64,000 nucleotides of DNA. It comes from Bimuria novae-zelandiae CBS 107.79. Its lineage: Eukaryota > Ascomycota > Dothideomycetes > Pleosporales > Didymosphaeriaceae. The DNA is taken from the NCBI GenBank assembly GCA_010015655.1, contig ML976666.1:911107-975106 (forward strand), written 5' to 3'. A program made the translations under genes and the position numbers. Below, piece after piece: positions 34,240 through 44,041 of the stretch (the first letter of the stretch is position 1; every line of letters begins with the position of its first letter). The notes below the pieces were generated by a model. The model made no database searches, was not told where the DNA came from, and saw only the letters and a program-made list of their open reading frames with translations.

Positions 34240-36015
34240 ATGGCTGTCAATGCGAGCTTTGTCTCGCCTACGGCCGACGCAAAGGTCGCGCACATGGCGA
34301 CTTCCTTCGACACCGACGGTCTGGTTTCGATACTGATGAAGAACCTCAGCGGATGGAGGCTTGTACTGACGCTCCTCGCGCTCGCCGTCGTGTACGACCA
34401 GTGTATGTCTCAGAATGACCTTTGTTTGGTCCTCGCTAACTGTTCACAGTCAGGTACATATGGAACAAGGGCTCAATTGTCGGACCCATGTGGAAAACAC
34501 CCTTTATTGGACCATTTCTCGAATCTGTCAATCCGGATTTCAACCAATACCATGCAAAATGGACTTCTGGGCCTCTAAGCTGCGTTTCCGTCTTTCACAA
34601 GTACGATCCCCCTGTTCATTTCGATAGGATTGGCCATGCGCCGAGTGTAACAACGCGTGCTAATTGCTTGCAGGTTCGTCGTCATTGCCTCCACGCGCGA
34701 CATGGCTCGTAAAATCTTCAACTCCCCCACGTTTGTCAAGCCCTGCGTTGTCGATGCCGCGTACAAGTTGCTCCGCCCGCAGAACTGGGTCTTCCTCGAT
34801 GGCAAAGCCCACGTCGACTACCGCAAGGGCCTGAACGGTCTGTTTACCCGCCAAGCGCTCGACCAATACCTCCCAATCCAGGAGGACATCTACAACCAGT
34901 ATTTCAAGAAATTCGTACAAATCACGAAGGACAACAATGGCAAAGCCGTGCCGTTCATGGGAGAGTTTCGTGAGCTGCAGTGTGCTCTGAGCTGCCGTAC
35001 TTTCGTCGGTCAATACATCTCCGAGGAAGCGATCAAGAAAATTGCTGACGACTATTATCTCATCACTGCGGCGCTCGAGCTGGTCAACTTCCCCATCATC
35101 CTGCCCTTCACGAAGAGCTGGTACGGCAAGAAGTCCGCGGATATGGTTTTGGAGGAGTTCTCTCGATGTGCTGCCAAAGCCAAGGTCCGCCTAGCTGCTG
35201 GCGGCGAGAAGAACTGCATTCTCGATTTCTGGGTATCGTCTATGATCGAATCCGAAAATTACCGTGAAAGGATCGCCGCTGGCGAGAAGGTACCTGATAC
35301 CGAGAAGCCGTCCATGCTTATCCGTGAATTCACCGATTTCGAAATCTCCATGACCCTGTTCACGTTCCTCTTCGCTTCCCAGGATGCCACATCTTCAGCC
35401 AATACGTGGTTGTTCCAGATCATGGCTGACCGGCCAGAGTTCCTTGAAAAGGTACGCGAGGAGAATATTGCTGCTCGCAACGGTGACATCCACGCCCCGA
35501 TTAGCTTGGACAATCTTGAGAAACTCACATGGACTCGGGCTGTCGTGAAGGAGACTCTGCGCTACCGCCCACCCGTCATCATGGTTCCCTACGTCGCCAA
35601 GAAAGACTTCCCCATCACCCCAGAATACACTGCTCCCAAGGGTTCCATGGTTATTCCTACAACGTACTTGGCTCTTCACGATCCCGAGGCCTACCAGGAC
35701 CCTGAATCATTCATCCCCGAGCGATGGATCACTGGCGATGCCGACAAGCAGGTCAAGAACTGGCTGGTTTTCGGAACGGGCCCGCATTACTGCCTGGGGC
35801 AGGTGTATGCGCAGGCGAACCTGATGCTCATGATTGGCAAGGCCAGTATGATGCTTGATTGGAAGCACCAGGTGACGGATAAAAGCGAGGAGATCAAGGT
35901 GTTCGCTACGATCTTCCCAATGGTAAGCCTTCATCCATGTGATCTACCAGTCAATGGCTTGACTAACGAGGAACAGGATGACTGCCTCCTTACCTTCTCG
36001 GAGCGGGAGGCCTGA
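34240..36015 (+). CDS. ERG5: C-22 sterol desaturase, cytochrome P450 61
   Basis: Introduces the C22-C23 double bond late in ergosterol synthesis, in the endoplasmic reticulum. Four exons, 34240-34402, 34450-34600, 34674-35922 and 35977-36015, give 533 residues, the usual CYP61 length. An N-terminal membrane anchor spans about residues 38-52 (RLVLTLLALAVVY). The K-helix motif reads KETLRYRPP, and the heme loop FGTGPHYCLGQ has its Cys ligand at residue 478. The text around PMWKTPFIGPFLESV and the C-terminus IKVFATIFPM...DDCLLTF is characteristic of ERG5 rather than of CYP51. The last exon is only 39 nt. Azole and oxidative-stress responses often regulate this gene in fungi, but no regulatory motif is claimed here. 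Confidence 0.96.
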
Positions 36016-36662
36016 ACAGCCCCGCTGCTCTTTACGATTTGCATTTGAGCATTTGGCATTTCCGTCATTGACATGGAGTTCTAATTCGGTTCTTGGCCAG
36101 TGGGAGCTGAGACGTTTACAAACGCGCCCGTTTTCTACTTCCTGACTTGACGATTTGAGGGGTGGCGCTTCTCGACAAAGCGACCCGATTTTAGGGATAT
36201 ATGCCAGCTATGCGAGGGCGGCATAAAGTAGTAATAGTGTCAGCTTTGAGCATGACATGATTGTATATAATCACGTTAAAAAGTAGCTGGTGGTTAATGG
36301 CAGAAGAACGTAGTCCACGTCAAACTGTGCCCCTTGGCCATCGGCTGAGTCTTTCACATGTGTTGCATCCGCTGCCCTGGTGCCCTCCAGGGCTGGGCGC
36401 AAAACGCGGGTGGATCGCACTACTGCACGGAAGCTATGACCACATAACTTTTGGACCCGACTTCTCAACACATCACATTTCACTTTGATGTTCCTCTCCC
36501 AGCTTCCGTCTTGAAACAGCCCGTGCTGTGGATATTCCTGTTGGCGAGGAAGGCGTGTGATAGACGCCAAGCAACCGCACTTTCCTGCGAAACTCCATCA
36601 GCGTCGCCCTTTGGATCTTTCCCGCCCACAGCGCATACGACTGATCCAGGTCTCAACTCGCC
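36016..36662. other. Intergenic between ERG5 and the cyclin gene
   Basis: No gene recognised; contains ERG5 3' sequence and the promoter of the downstream gene. Confidence 0.5.
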
Positions 36663-38146
36663 ATGGCGCCCACCGCCTCGCCACCAGACACTTCTCGAGA
36701 CCGTACGCCCGCGAATTCTTCCCGTGTCGGCCCGCACCCGTCGTACATTGAAGTCGCGAAGCCCTACATATTGCAATCCGCAATCCAGCGATGTCTCGGC
36801 GATGTTGGCATGTCGGATGCGAAAGAAGACGCTGTCCGCTTACAAGGTGTCGCATACATTGACCAGGTGCGGCGCGCGCTGCAACTGCCTATACGCACGT
36901 TCAACACGGCCGTAATCTATTACCATAAGTTCCGGCTATTGCATGCGGAGGTCGAATACAGCTGGGAGGTAGCGGCGGCGGCGGCCTTATTCACGGCCTG
37001 CAAGATCGAAGATACGCTGAAGAAAAGCAGGGAGGTTCTTGCTGCGTATTGGAATAGCAAGGTTGGGGTTGGAGAGCAGTTGAGCAGTGACGACCAGGTA
37101 CGCGGCCTCTCCCATCTTCTCGGACTCCCGAAGAAGGCTAACGATTGGGCTGGCAGCGGTTTGAAGTTCACTCCAAGATGATACTTGGTCTCGAGCGGCT
37201 TATGCTCGAGAGCGCCGGCTTCGACTTTAGGAATCGATACCCGCAGAAACCCATGGTAAAGCTAGCGCGAGCGCTACGCTTCGATCCGAACAATGAGGCC
37301 AAGACCATGTGGAACCTGAGTATTGATATGTATAGGACATTCACTCCGCTCAAACAGACAACGCCGACCATGGCGATTGCATGTGTGGAACTGGCGGCGC
37401 GGCTGCATGAGATGGACGCCAGCAAGATTGTGGATTCAGGCGTGTGCCGGTACAGCAAGTGGAACACGAGCCGAGCCGAGGTAATGGGTATGAATTACCG
37501 CCAGCCTTCATACCGGGCCGTCATGGGTTCTAACGAGCACATAGAAACGTTGCTGGATCTTCTGGATCTCTACACCCATCACCGTCTCTCCACCGCTGTC
37601 GGCCCGCTTTACTCCCTGGAGACCTTCATCAACATCCGAATAACACTCAACAACGAAGCCTCGGCCGCGAACATCCCGCGCTATGCCACTTACGCTTCCG
37701 AAACGCCTGGCGCTGCCTCAAAGACTAGCAACGGGGCCAAGGGCCGCAACGGCATCGCTCCCACGTCGCCACTCGCACCCCCTACACCTGCCACCCCCGG
37801 CACCATCTCGCCAGGCCAGGCACCCAAGAGCGCCATAGGAGTCCGAGGCCAAAGCGGCACAGTCCGATTCATGCTCGACGTGAAGCGCGCCCAAGAGGAG
37901 AAGAAGACGGTGGACAAGTATTGGGTGGAAGAAACCGAAGTGTACGAAGTAGAAGTACCGAACGAGCCCGAGCCCGAGCCTCGCGATCGAGACCGTCCCG
38001 CCGATCGTGAACGCGACCGCCCGCGCGACAGGGAGCGCGAACGGGAAAGGGAGCATGAACAGAATAGAGAGCGGGATCGCGACCGAGACCGAGGCCGCGA
38101 GCGGGACCGGGAAAGGGAAAGAGATTGGGATCGTAGAGTGCGTTGA
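36663..38146 (+). CDS. CTD-kinase cyclin subunit (Ctk2-like), 474 aa as read
   Basis: Predicted cyclin partner of the CTDK-I kinase that phosphorylates Ser2 of the RNA polymerase II C-terminal repeat during elongation. Two exons, 36663-37097 and 37157-38146, joined in phase 0. The cyclin box starts about residue 25 (YIEVAKPYILQSAIQRCLGD) and includes TFNTAVIYYHKFRLLHAEVE and AAALFTACKIEDTLKKSREV; the second fold continues to about residue 290. A Pro/Thr-rich linker follows, then a highly repetitive Arg/Asp/Glu tail (DRERDRPRDRERERERE). The tail ends at CGT AGA followed by GTGCGT, which is itself a good splice donor, so the stop at 38144-38146 may not be used (see the next feature). The call as Ctk2 rather than cyclin K/L is from overall pattern and is moderately sure. 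Confidence 0.8.
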
Positions 38147-38395
38147 TGCGATTGTGCTTTGCGTTTGGCTTTTTCCCCCTTCACTTGTTTTCTGCTGGAT
38201 GGCTCTCCGGTAAGGAGACTTTCATTATTTCCCTCCACTGGGTTCATGATACAAAGGTCGGACTGGGTGTACAAGTCTAGATGCTACACACTATTCTTGT
38301 TCCTTCTGTCTTTGTATCGCGGATAATGGGACGGCAGCCTGAATTGCCTTCTTTGCATTAGGTTTATTAAGAATTACGTGCTAACGCGATACAGG

Positions 38396-38859
38396 AACCA
38401 CTCGCGATGAATGGCTATGGACGCTCGTTCCCAAAGGGTGAGACTACTTTTGAGAATACCCCGCGCTCGCTTTCCACCCCGAGCGATGAGCCAGAGGCGC
38501 GTCGTCGGAGTCCCACCGGTCGTGGCCGGGGAAGCGGTCGTGCCCGTGGGGGTCGCGGTGGCGCCAGTAGTCGGGCTTCTAGTCGTGGTCGTGGCCGTGA
38601 CCAGGGCCGCAGCCTTGCTGAGCGCATCACGCGTGATGAAGGGCCGAATGATCGTACGGACATACGTGGACGACTCGACGGCCATAGCGACCGAGATGCG
38701 TCGAGGAACAACAACGTACGCAATGAGCGTAAGCGGAACAACGGGGAAAGCAAGGGCTATAGCGGTAAGGGCAGCAATGCTAAATCCGACCGCGACGGAT
38801 CCAAGAAGCAGTATCGCGGTGTCGACTTCAAGGGAAGGAAGCAGGGGCGGGGCGCTTAG
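38396..38859 (+). CDS. Arg/Gly-rich exon or small protein, possibly 3' part of the Ctk2-like gene
   Basis: An open frame is preceded by a convincing intron end (GTGCTAACGCGATACAG at 38379-38395). Joined to the donor GTGCGT after the AGA codon near 38137, it continues the cyclin frame in phase 0 and adds about 154 residues ending at 38859. As an independent gene it would start at ATG 38407 and encode 150 residues (MNGYGRSFPKGETTFENTPR), but only about 250 bp would then separate it from the upstream stop. The sequence is RGG-rich (RGRGSGRARGGRGGASSR) then Asn/Lys-rich, typical of RNA-binding disordered tails. A retained intron would give the shorter cyclin form, so both products may exist. This linkage is inference. 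Confidence 0.5.
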
Positions 38860-39420
38860 TTGGCGCCTACGTCGCCGCTTCCTCCAAGCAGGAAGTTCTC
38901 CTCTTCTACCAGGGATTGAGGTCGGAGGAGTGGCGGGGTCCTGAGCAACGCCGTCCTACAGTCTCATGCAATGCTGCGGAGTGTGTGCGTACGGTGTATG
39001 CATGGTAGTTACCTTGCCTGTTTGAAGAGTCACAGCGTGACTGCAGGTTTACCGTGTACTGTTTATTGAATCATTCCGCCCGAGACAATGCGTGAAGCCG
39101 GCATTTTCCTTTTCGAGTCGGCTTGTAGGTTTCCCGTTCCATACTTTTGGACGGGATAGGTACGATGCGGATGAGGGAAGTGCTCGACATCCTACCGATG
39201 TGGTGGAGGTCACTTCGCCGACGCGAAACCGACACGATTGGCCCGCTGCATGTGCGTTCTCCGCCTCACCCCCATCATCATCGATTGCACCGCAGTAAGC
39301 ACCTACCTTCACATCCATCAAGGTCTATTTCGTCCTACCACCAACTCGTGAAAGTTGAAAGAACCATTTTGCCACAACTGCATCGCAATGTTCTTGTAAA
39401 GTGGCTGAAGAGCGTGTCCT
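38860..39420. other. Intergenic upstream of amine oxidase
   Basis: No gene recognised. Holds the 3' end of the upstream gene and the promoter of the flavoenzyme gene. Confidence 0.5.
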
Positions 39421-41121
39421 ATGCAGAAGCTGACCAGAAGAATGGCATATCTCACCCAACACGAAAATCGACATTACGACACGATCGTGCTTGGAGCCGG
39501 TATTTCAGGTCTAGCAGCCGCATCAAAGCTCTTTGAACACCCAACATATCAGCAAGAGAACAAGCTCCTTGTACTAGAGGCACGAGACCGTATCGGTGGC
39601 CGGATAGGCGCGGTGAATGTCAATGGATGCCGATTAGACACCGGCGCGAACTGGATACATGGAATAGGTACCGATGAGGAACCTAACCCATTAATGAAGA
39701 TCTTGCCACATAAGAAATTTAAGGGGTTAACGCGGACTGTTGCTTTCAAGGCGCCGGAGCACAACGGGAGTGACCACAGCCAGCGCGAAGAGGCGGGATG
39801 GGTGCACATTGACTCTAAAGGATTGCCGGACGCCACTGGACACAACAACAGCGGCATCATACCTGCAAAGACCACCGGGAAGCTCATGGAGTTGTTATGG
39901 GGACTAATCGGATCCCTCCACGACACAGCATCACAGACCCCAGCATCCTCGGCCAAGCACACCTCCATCCTCCAAGCCATCACCTCTTCCTCAACCTTTA
40001 AAGAAGCCTTCCGCAACTTACCTGAAGAGTACCACCATACCTTTAGCGCCATGCCACAATTCATTGAAAACATGGAAGCCGCACCGCTAGTCGCGCAGTC
40101 CGCGGAAACCCCTTTGGGGGAGCCCGGCGTCAGCTTACTTGAATTTGGAATCGATGACTTCGACGGTGCCCAAGTCTTTCTCCGCGACGGCTACACCGCC
40201 ATCGTAAACGAGGTCGCCCAAACCCTCCTCTCCGCTAACCTTATTAGAACCCACACTCAAGTCTTGCAAATCCGGTACGACACGGATCCCATCGAGATCG
40301 TTACAAACAACAGGACGTACACGGCGAAAAGCGTGATATGCACCCTCCCGCTCGGCGTACTCCAGCACCACCAGCGTCTCTCACAGGTGGCAGCCACCCC
40401 GGCGCCGCCGCTCTTCCACCCCGCACTTCCGGAAGACAAGGCCGAAGCGATATCCAGCCTCGGCTTCGGCACCCTCGATAAGATATTCCTCGTGTACTCC
40501 TCCCCCTGGTGGACAACGGAACCCTACATCACCCTCTGGTCCAGTGGCATGACCACCCGCCCCTTCGAACCCCCATCCTCACACGAATTAGACGACCAAT
40601 CGTCACCAGGGGCCCCCGACACAATCATCGGCTTCACTTCCTCGCTCGCCGGTCTCTCCCTCCACCCCTCCGGCAGCACAACCCCCGCCCCGCGCGTCCT
40701 CACGTTGCTAAACCTACACGCCTTAACCGGGTACCCCGTGCTCTCCGCCTTCCTCTCCTGCGCCAACGCCAGACAGATAGAACCCCTTTCCGACACGCAA
40801 GCCAGCGCCACCATCCATCACGCGCTGACGATCTGGTTGGGCAGCACAGTACCACCACCGCCGGAACCGGACGCCGTGCACGTGACACGCTGGGCGCAGG
40901 ATGAGTTTGTGCGCGGGAGTTACTCGCATATGGTGACGGGTAAGTCGGAGGTGCGGCATCGCGAGGCGTTTTGGGAGCCCTTGGGTACTGGGGGAGAGGG
41001 AGAGGGAGGGAAGCTGAGGTTTGCAGGCGAGCATACGAGTCGGAATCATTTTGCAACTGTGCATGGGGCGCTGCTGAGTGGGTGGCGCGAGGCCGGTGCG
41101 ATATTGGGGGAGGGGGTTTGA
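39421..41121 (+). CDS. Flavin amine oxidase, polyamine-oxidase (Fms1)-like, 566 aa
   Basis: FAD-dependent oxidase of the monoamine/polyamine oxidase family, probably acting on spermine or acetylated polyamines and releasing hydrogen peroxide. Single exon. The dinucleotide-binding motif YDTIVLGAGISGLAAASKLF lies near residue 20, with the second-strand Glu/Arg motif LLVLEARDRIGGRIG at about residue 50, and the family block RLDTGANWIHGIG follows. Mid-protein YTAKSVICTLPLGVLQ and the C-terminal FAD-closing motif LRFAGEHTSRNHFATVHGAL are present. The length matches fungal Fms1-like enzymes. A second in-frame ATG at 39442 (AGAATGGCA) has a better context and would shorten the N-terminus by 7 residues. 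No targeting signal is clear. Substrate is inferred from family only. Confidence 0.92.
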   Translation: MQKLTRRMAYLTQHENRHYDTIVLGAGISGLAAASKLFEHPTYQQENKLLVLEARDRIGGRIGAVNVNGCRLDTGANWIHGIGTDEEPNPLMKILPHKKFKGLTRTVAFKAPEHNGSDHSQREEAGWVHIDSKGLPDATGHNNSGIIPAKTTGKLMELLWGLIGSLHDTASQTPASSAKHTSILQAITSSSTFKEAFRNLPEEYHHTFSAMPQFIENMEAAPLVAQSAETPLGEPGVSLLEFGIDDFDGAQVFLRDGYTAIVNEVAQTLLSANLIRTHTQVLQIRYDTDPIEIVTNNRTYTAKSVICTLPLGVLQHHQRLSQVAATPAPPLFHPALPEDKAEAISSLGFGTLDKIFLVYSSPWWTTEPYITLWSSGMTTRPFEPPSSHELDDQSSPGAPDTIIGFTSSLAGLSLHPSGSTTPAPRVLTLLNLHALTGYPVLSAFLSCANARQIEPLSDTQASATIHHALTIWLGSTVPPPPEPDAVHVTRWAQDEFVRGSYSHMVTGKSEVRHREAFWEPLGTGGEGEGGKLRFAGEHTSRNHFATVHGALLSGWREAGAILGEGV

Positions 41122-41311
41122 AGAAGGGACTTTCACTTCCCTCTCACGTTACTCTCCTACTTGGCCCAAGTGGTGGCCAACCTGCTCCTTTCCCATTCAC
41201 TCTCACCGTCCACATGGCGCCTCGAGTATTGACTACAGTACCTCCAGGCTACTCTCCTCCACTTCAATCGACACCTCTTGACCTACAACGCACCTAGATC
41301 ACGGCAGCAAG

Positions 41312-42335
41312 ATGGCAGTACCGAGGATCCTCCTTGCCAGCTTTGAGACGCCCGATGTCAACAATCTAGTCCCGTCCAGCTACGTTGATGACTACAAGGT
41401 ACGACGGGCTCTCTTCAAAAACGCTCGCAACCAGCTGACACTTCACTCAGAAGCTTGTATCCCTCTCGCACGCTCTTTTCGGAGGCGACATCCCGGAAGC
41501 TAGCTGGGAAGTCCACTTCCATCTTGCGCATCTCGATATCAGCGCGGAGGCATGCAATGCGCGACTCATACCATACCTGTGGGACAAAGGCGCCTATTTC
41601 ACCTGCGACTTCACGACCGCCGGTGAGCTGTACGTGTACGCTCATTTTGGATCGAAGACGACCGTGACCGCGGAAGCTGAAGACCTGCTTCAAGCGAGTA
41701 TGGACTTTCCATTCCTTGACATGGGCGTTGGTGAAGTGAATACGCAGCAGGTGAGTTTTGCATTGTGCAACATGTGCAGGTTGCAAGTGGTGACAATAAG
41801 CGCTAACGAAGCACAGCTGGCGCTGGTTTACCCGAACGACTCTCACTTCATCGGCAGTCTGTCTCAGTCTCTTGACCCTTCATTCTTGGATCCTGAATTC
41901 GTCCAATTCGAAGGCCTTGGGCAGAAGGAGGTTGATGGTCAAATTGGGTCACCCTGGGCCCTCAACAACCTCGAGCTCTACCCTGAACTGCCAGCAGATG
42001 CGACCCCGGAGGGCTTCTTGAAAGACAAAGAGGCTGCCGAGTTCGACAATGCCAAAGACGAGTTCCACACGACGGACAGAGATATGCGGAGTTTCAGCAG
42101 CTCGCGCAGAGGTTACATTGTCCGAGCGAGGATGATCGCCAGCAAGTATGGCGTCGTGGCACGGAAGCCTTGTGATTACTGTCGAAGGCTAGGGAAAAGC
42201 TGCCGAATCTTGAATCCGCGGGTATTCACAGAAGCTTGGTCTGCAGTCAACGGTACTTGGTCCAAGAAGAAGATGAATCGCAGCAAATGCGCATGTTGCA
42301 CTTCGCACAACCACACTAAGTGCAACGCAGAGTAG
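41312..42335 (+). CDS. Uncharacterised protein with Cys/His-rich C-terminus, 301 aa
   Basis: Three exons, 41312-41398, 41451-41750 and 41817-42335, all in phase 0. The first 150 residues appear globular (ASWEVHFHLAHLDIS, then AYFTCDFTTAGELYVYAHFG). Middle residues are acidic. The last 60 residues carry clustered Cys and His: KPCDYCRRLGKSC resembles half of a Zn2Cys6 cluster, and CACCTSHNHTKC ends the protein, so metal binding is likely. No signal peptide or membrane span is visible. I do not recognise the family. The gap to the upstream amine oxidase is only 190 bp, with both genes on the plus strand. Confidence 0.7.
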
Positions 42336-43807
42336 GAGGCTGAGGTCTGAGAGGCATCAGCCTGAATGGCGAGCGTTGACATTTTCTGGTCGACCACCGC
42401 AGAGCTTGGCTGAGCTATCTGTCCAGGGGTGATACTAGGAGCCGAAGTTTTGGCCTTGGAATTGAATTCGTTGTCGCAAATGTGGGCGAAGGCACTTTGG
42501 CAAAAACCATGTGGCATGATAGCACGCAAAACGAACGACGCAATCGACAAGAAATAATTCTGATGTTGTGCATGCAGAATGATTTGAAAGAGCAAACATC
42601 CTGCAATCTAACAACCATCTCCTGTTTCCTCGGTTCGAATCCTGTCTAATGATGAATGTCATTGTGTGTGTGTGTGTGTGTGTGTGTGTCGATTTTAGAG
42701 ATTGTTATGGAGCGGATACATTCTCCTTCAGCGGCCTTTTCTCAGGCGACCCCTTCCAAATGGGGAATATTGCTATCTGGTCTCTTTATTTAACCTCTAA
42801 CCCTCACCCTACTATTGACGCCTTGTACGCCTTATTATTTATATACAGAGCAACACACTATCCCCCTTTCGGCACCTATTTTACAGACTAGTACGTCTCC
42901 TTGATTAGTTTTACTCTTGTCATTTAACCTCGTACTGACATTGAAAGTTGCTATAGAACCATGCACGGTTAAGGCAGGGTAACATGCACAATGACTCGAG
43001 CTCCGATTGGCGAGTGTGTGGCGTGGAGGACTAACACGCTAGTTATAAAGAATACCCGACCTCAATGATCATCAGGAACAACACTATACCCTGGTACACT
43101 CATTAACAGGAAGGCAACTATCTCACCATGCCTTATCTTTACAAAACGTTTAAGCGGCCTCTGCTTCCGGCCCCTTTCATACTCGGCTTCGATCACTATC
43201 CCCTCGACCCCGCCTTCCAAGCTGATGTCTCGACATCTAGCGGCTACTACCTGTTCCATCAGCGCCTCAACCGGCAATGTTACGGGTCTTGTACATGTCT
43301 TGGCCTCCACGGATACCATCCTGTGAGACACTGGATGCACCCCTTCGATCCTCGATCCCGGCACAGAGGATGATGCATATCAACACGAACAGCAGAACCT
43401 GAAGGACCCACTGTTGAAGTTACCGGTCGAGCTGATCTCATACAGGCATACAATGTTAAAATTTCACTGTAAGAATTTGAGTAATCCGTAGAAGCATAAG
43501 CATCGCGGCAACCCAGGTATACTACCGCCATTGAAAGAACGCGAGAAGTACTAACCCTTCTGGCTCTGAACACGGAACGAACATGTAACTGCTTCCTCTA
43601 AAACGCCTGTATCACCGCCGAACTCTCCACCAGTCTATCCACTCCATTCGTCTTCCCTTGAAACTTAAACCCAGCTTCTTCAGCGTTGTCTTCATTATAC
43701 CTGCGACGCTGCCGATCGGACTCGACATCGTCCCAGTCTCACTGCGACTACATCTCATTAGCCCCAGCCTCACGAAGTAGCCATCACTGCACTTACACAA
43801 CAATCGG
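42336..43807. other. Intergenic, includes a TG microsatellite
   Basis: No gene is convincing. A 100-codon minus frame (43062-43364) has a protein-like composition but no start or splice context. The right part includes 3' sequence of the arabinanase gene. Confidence 0.4.
42663..42689. repeat. (TG)n microsatellite, about 13 units
   Basis: Uninterrupted TG dinucleotides followed by TCGATTTTAG. A length polymorphism is likely. Confidence 0.95.
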
Positions 43808-44033
43808 TCACCCACCCACCCACTCCAAATAATTTAACCCAAAGAAAAACCGATCCGCTGCGTAGCCGACGCTCGGTTTAACTGCCACACGTCAGCGCAC
43901 ATGCTCAAATCTTCACCTTCGCACAGCTCTAGGTACACACTATAATGGTAATACAACACCGTCCTCTGCGTCTGCTCGTCGAACAGCACGCCCTGTCCCC
44001 CAGGTGCATACACATCCCCATGGCTCCCCAGGA

Positions 44034-44041
44034 CCAGCGTG
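44034..44041. repeat. hAT target-site duplication, left copy
   Basis: CCAGCGTG, identical to 47197-47204. In the gene's minus strand this reads CACGCTGG and codes for part of the Gly-Thr-Leu of the arabinanase. Confidence 0.97.

Noticed and set aside
42600..42660. tRNA-like GGTTCGAATCC box
   Set aside because: The flanking bases do not pair as a T-stem and no D-arm, anticodon arm or acceptor stem is found upstream.
43062..43364. 100-codon minus frame with protein-like composition
   Set aside because: No start context, splice partner or known domain; kept as unsupported.
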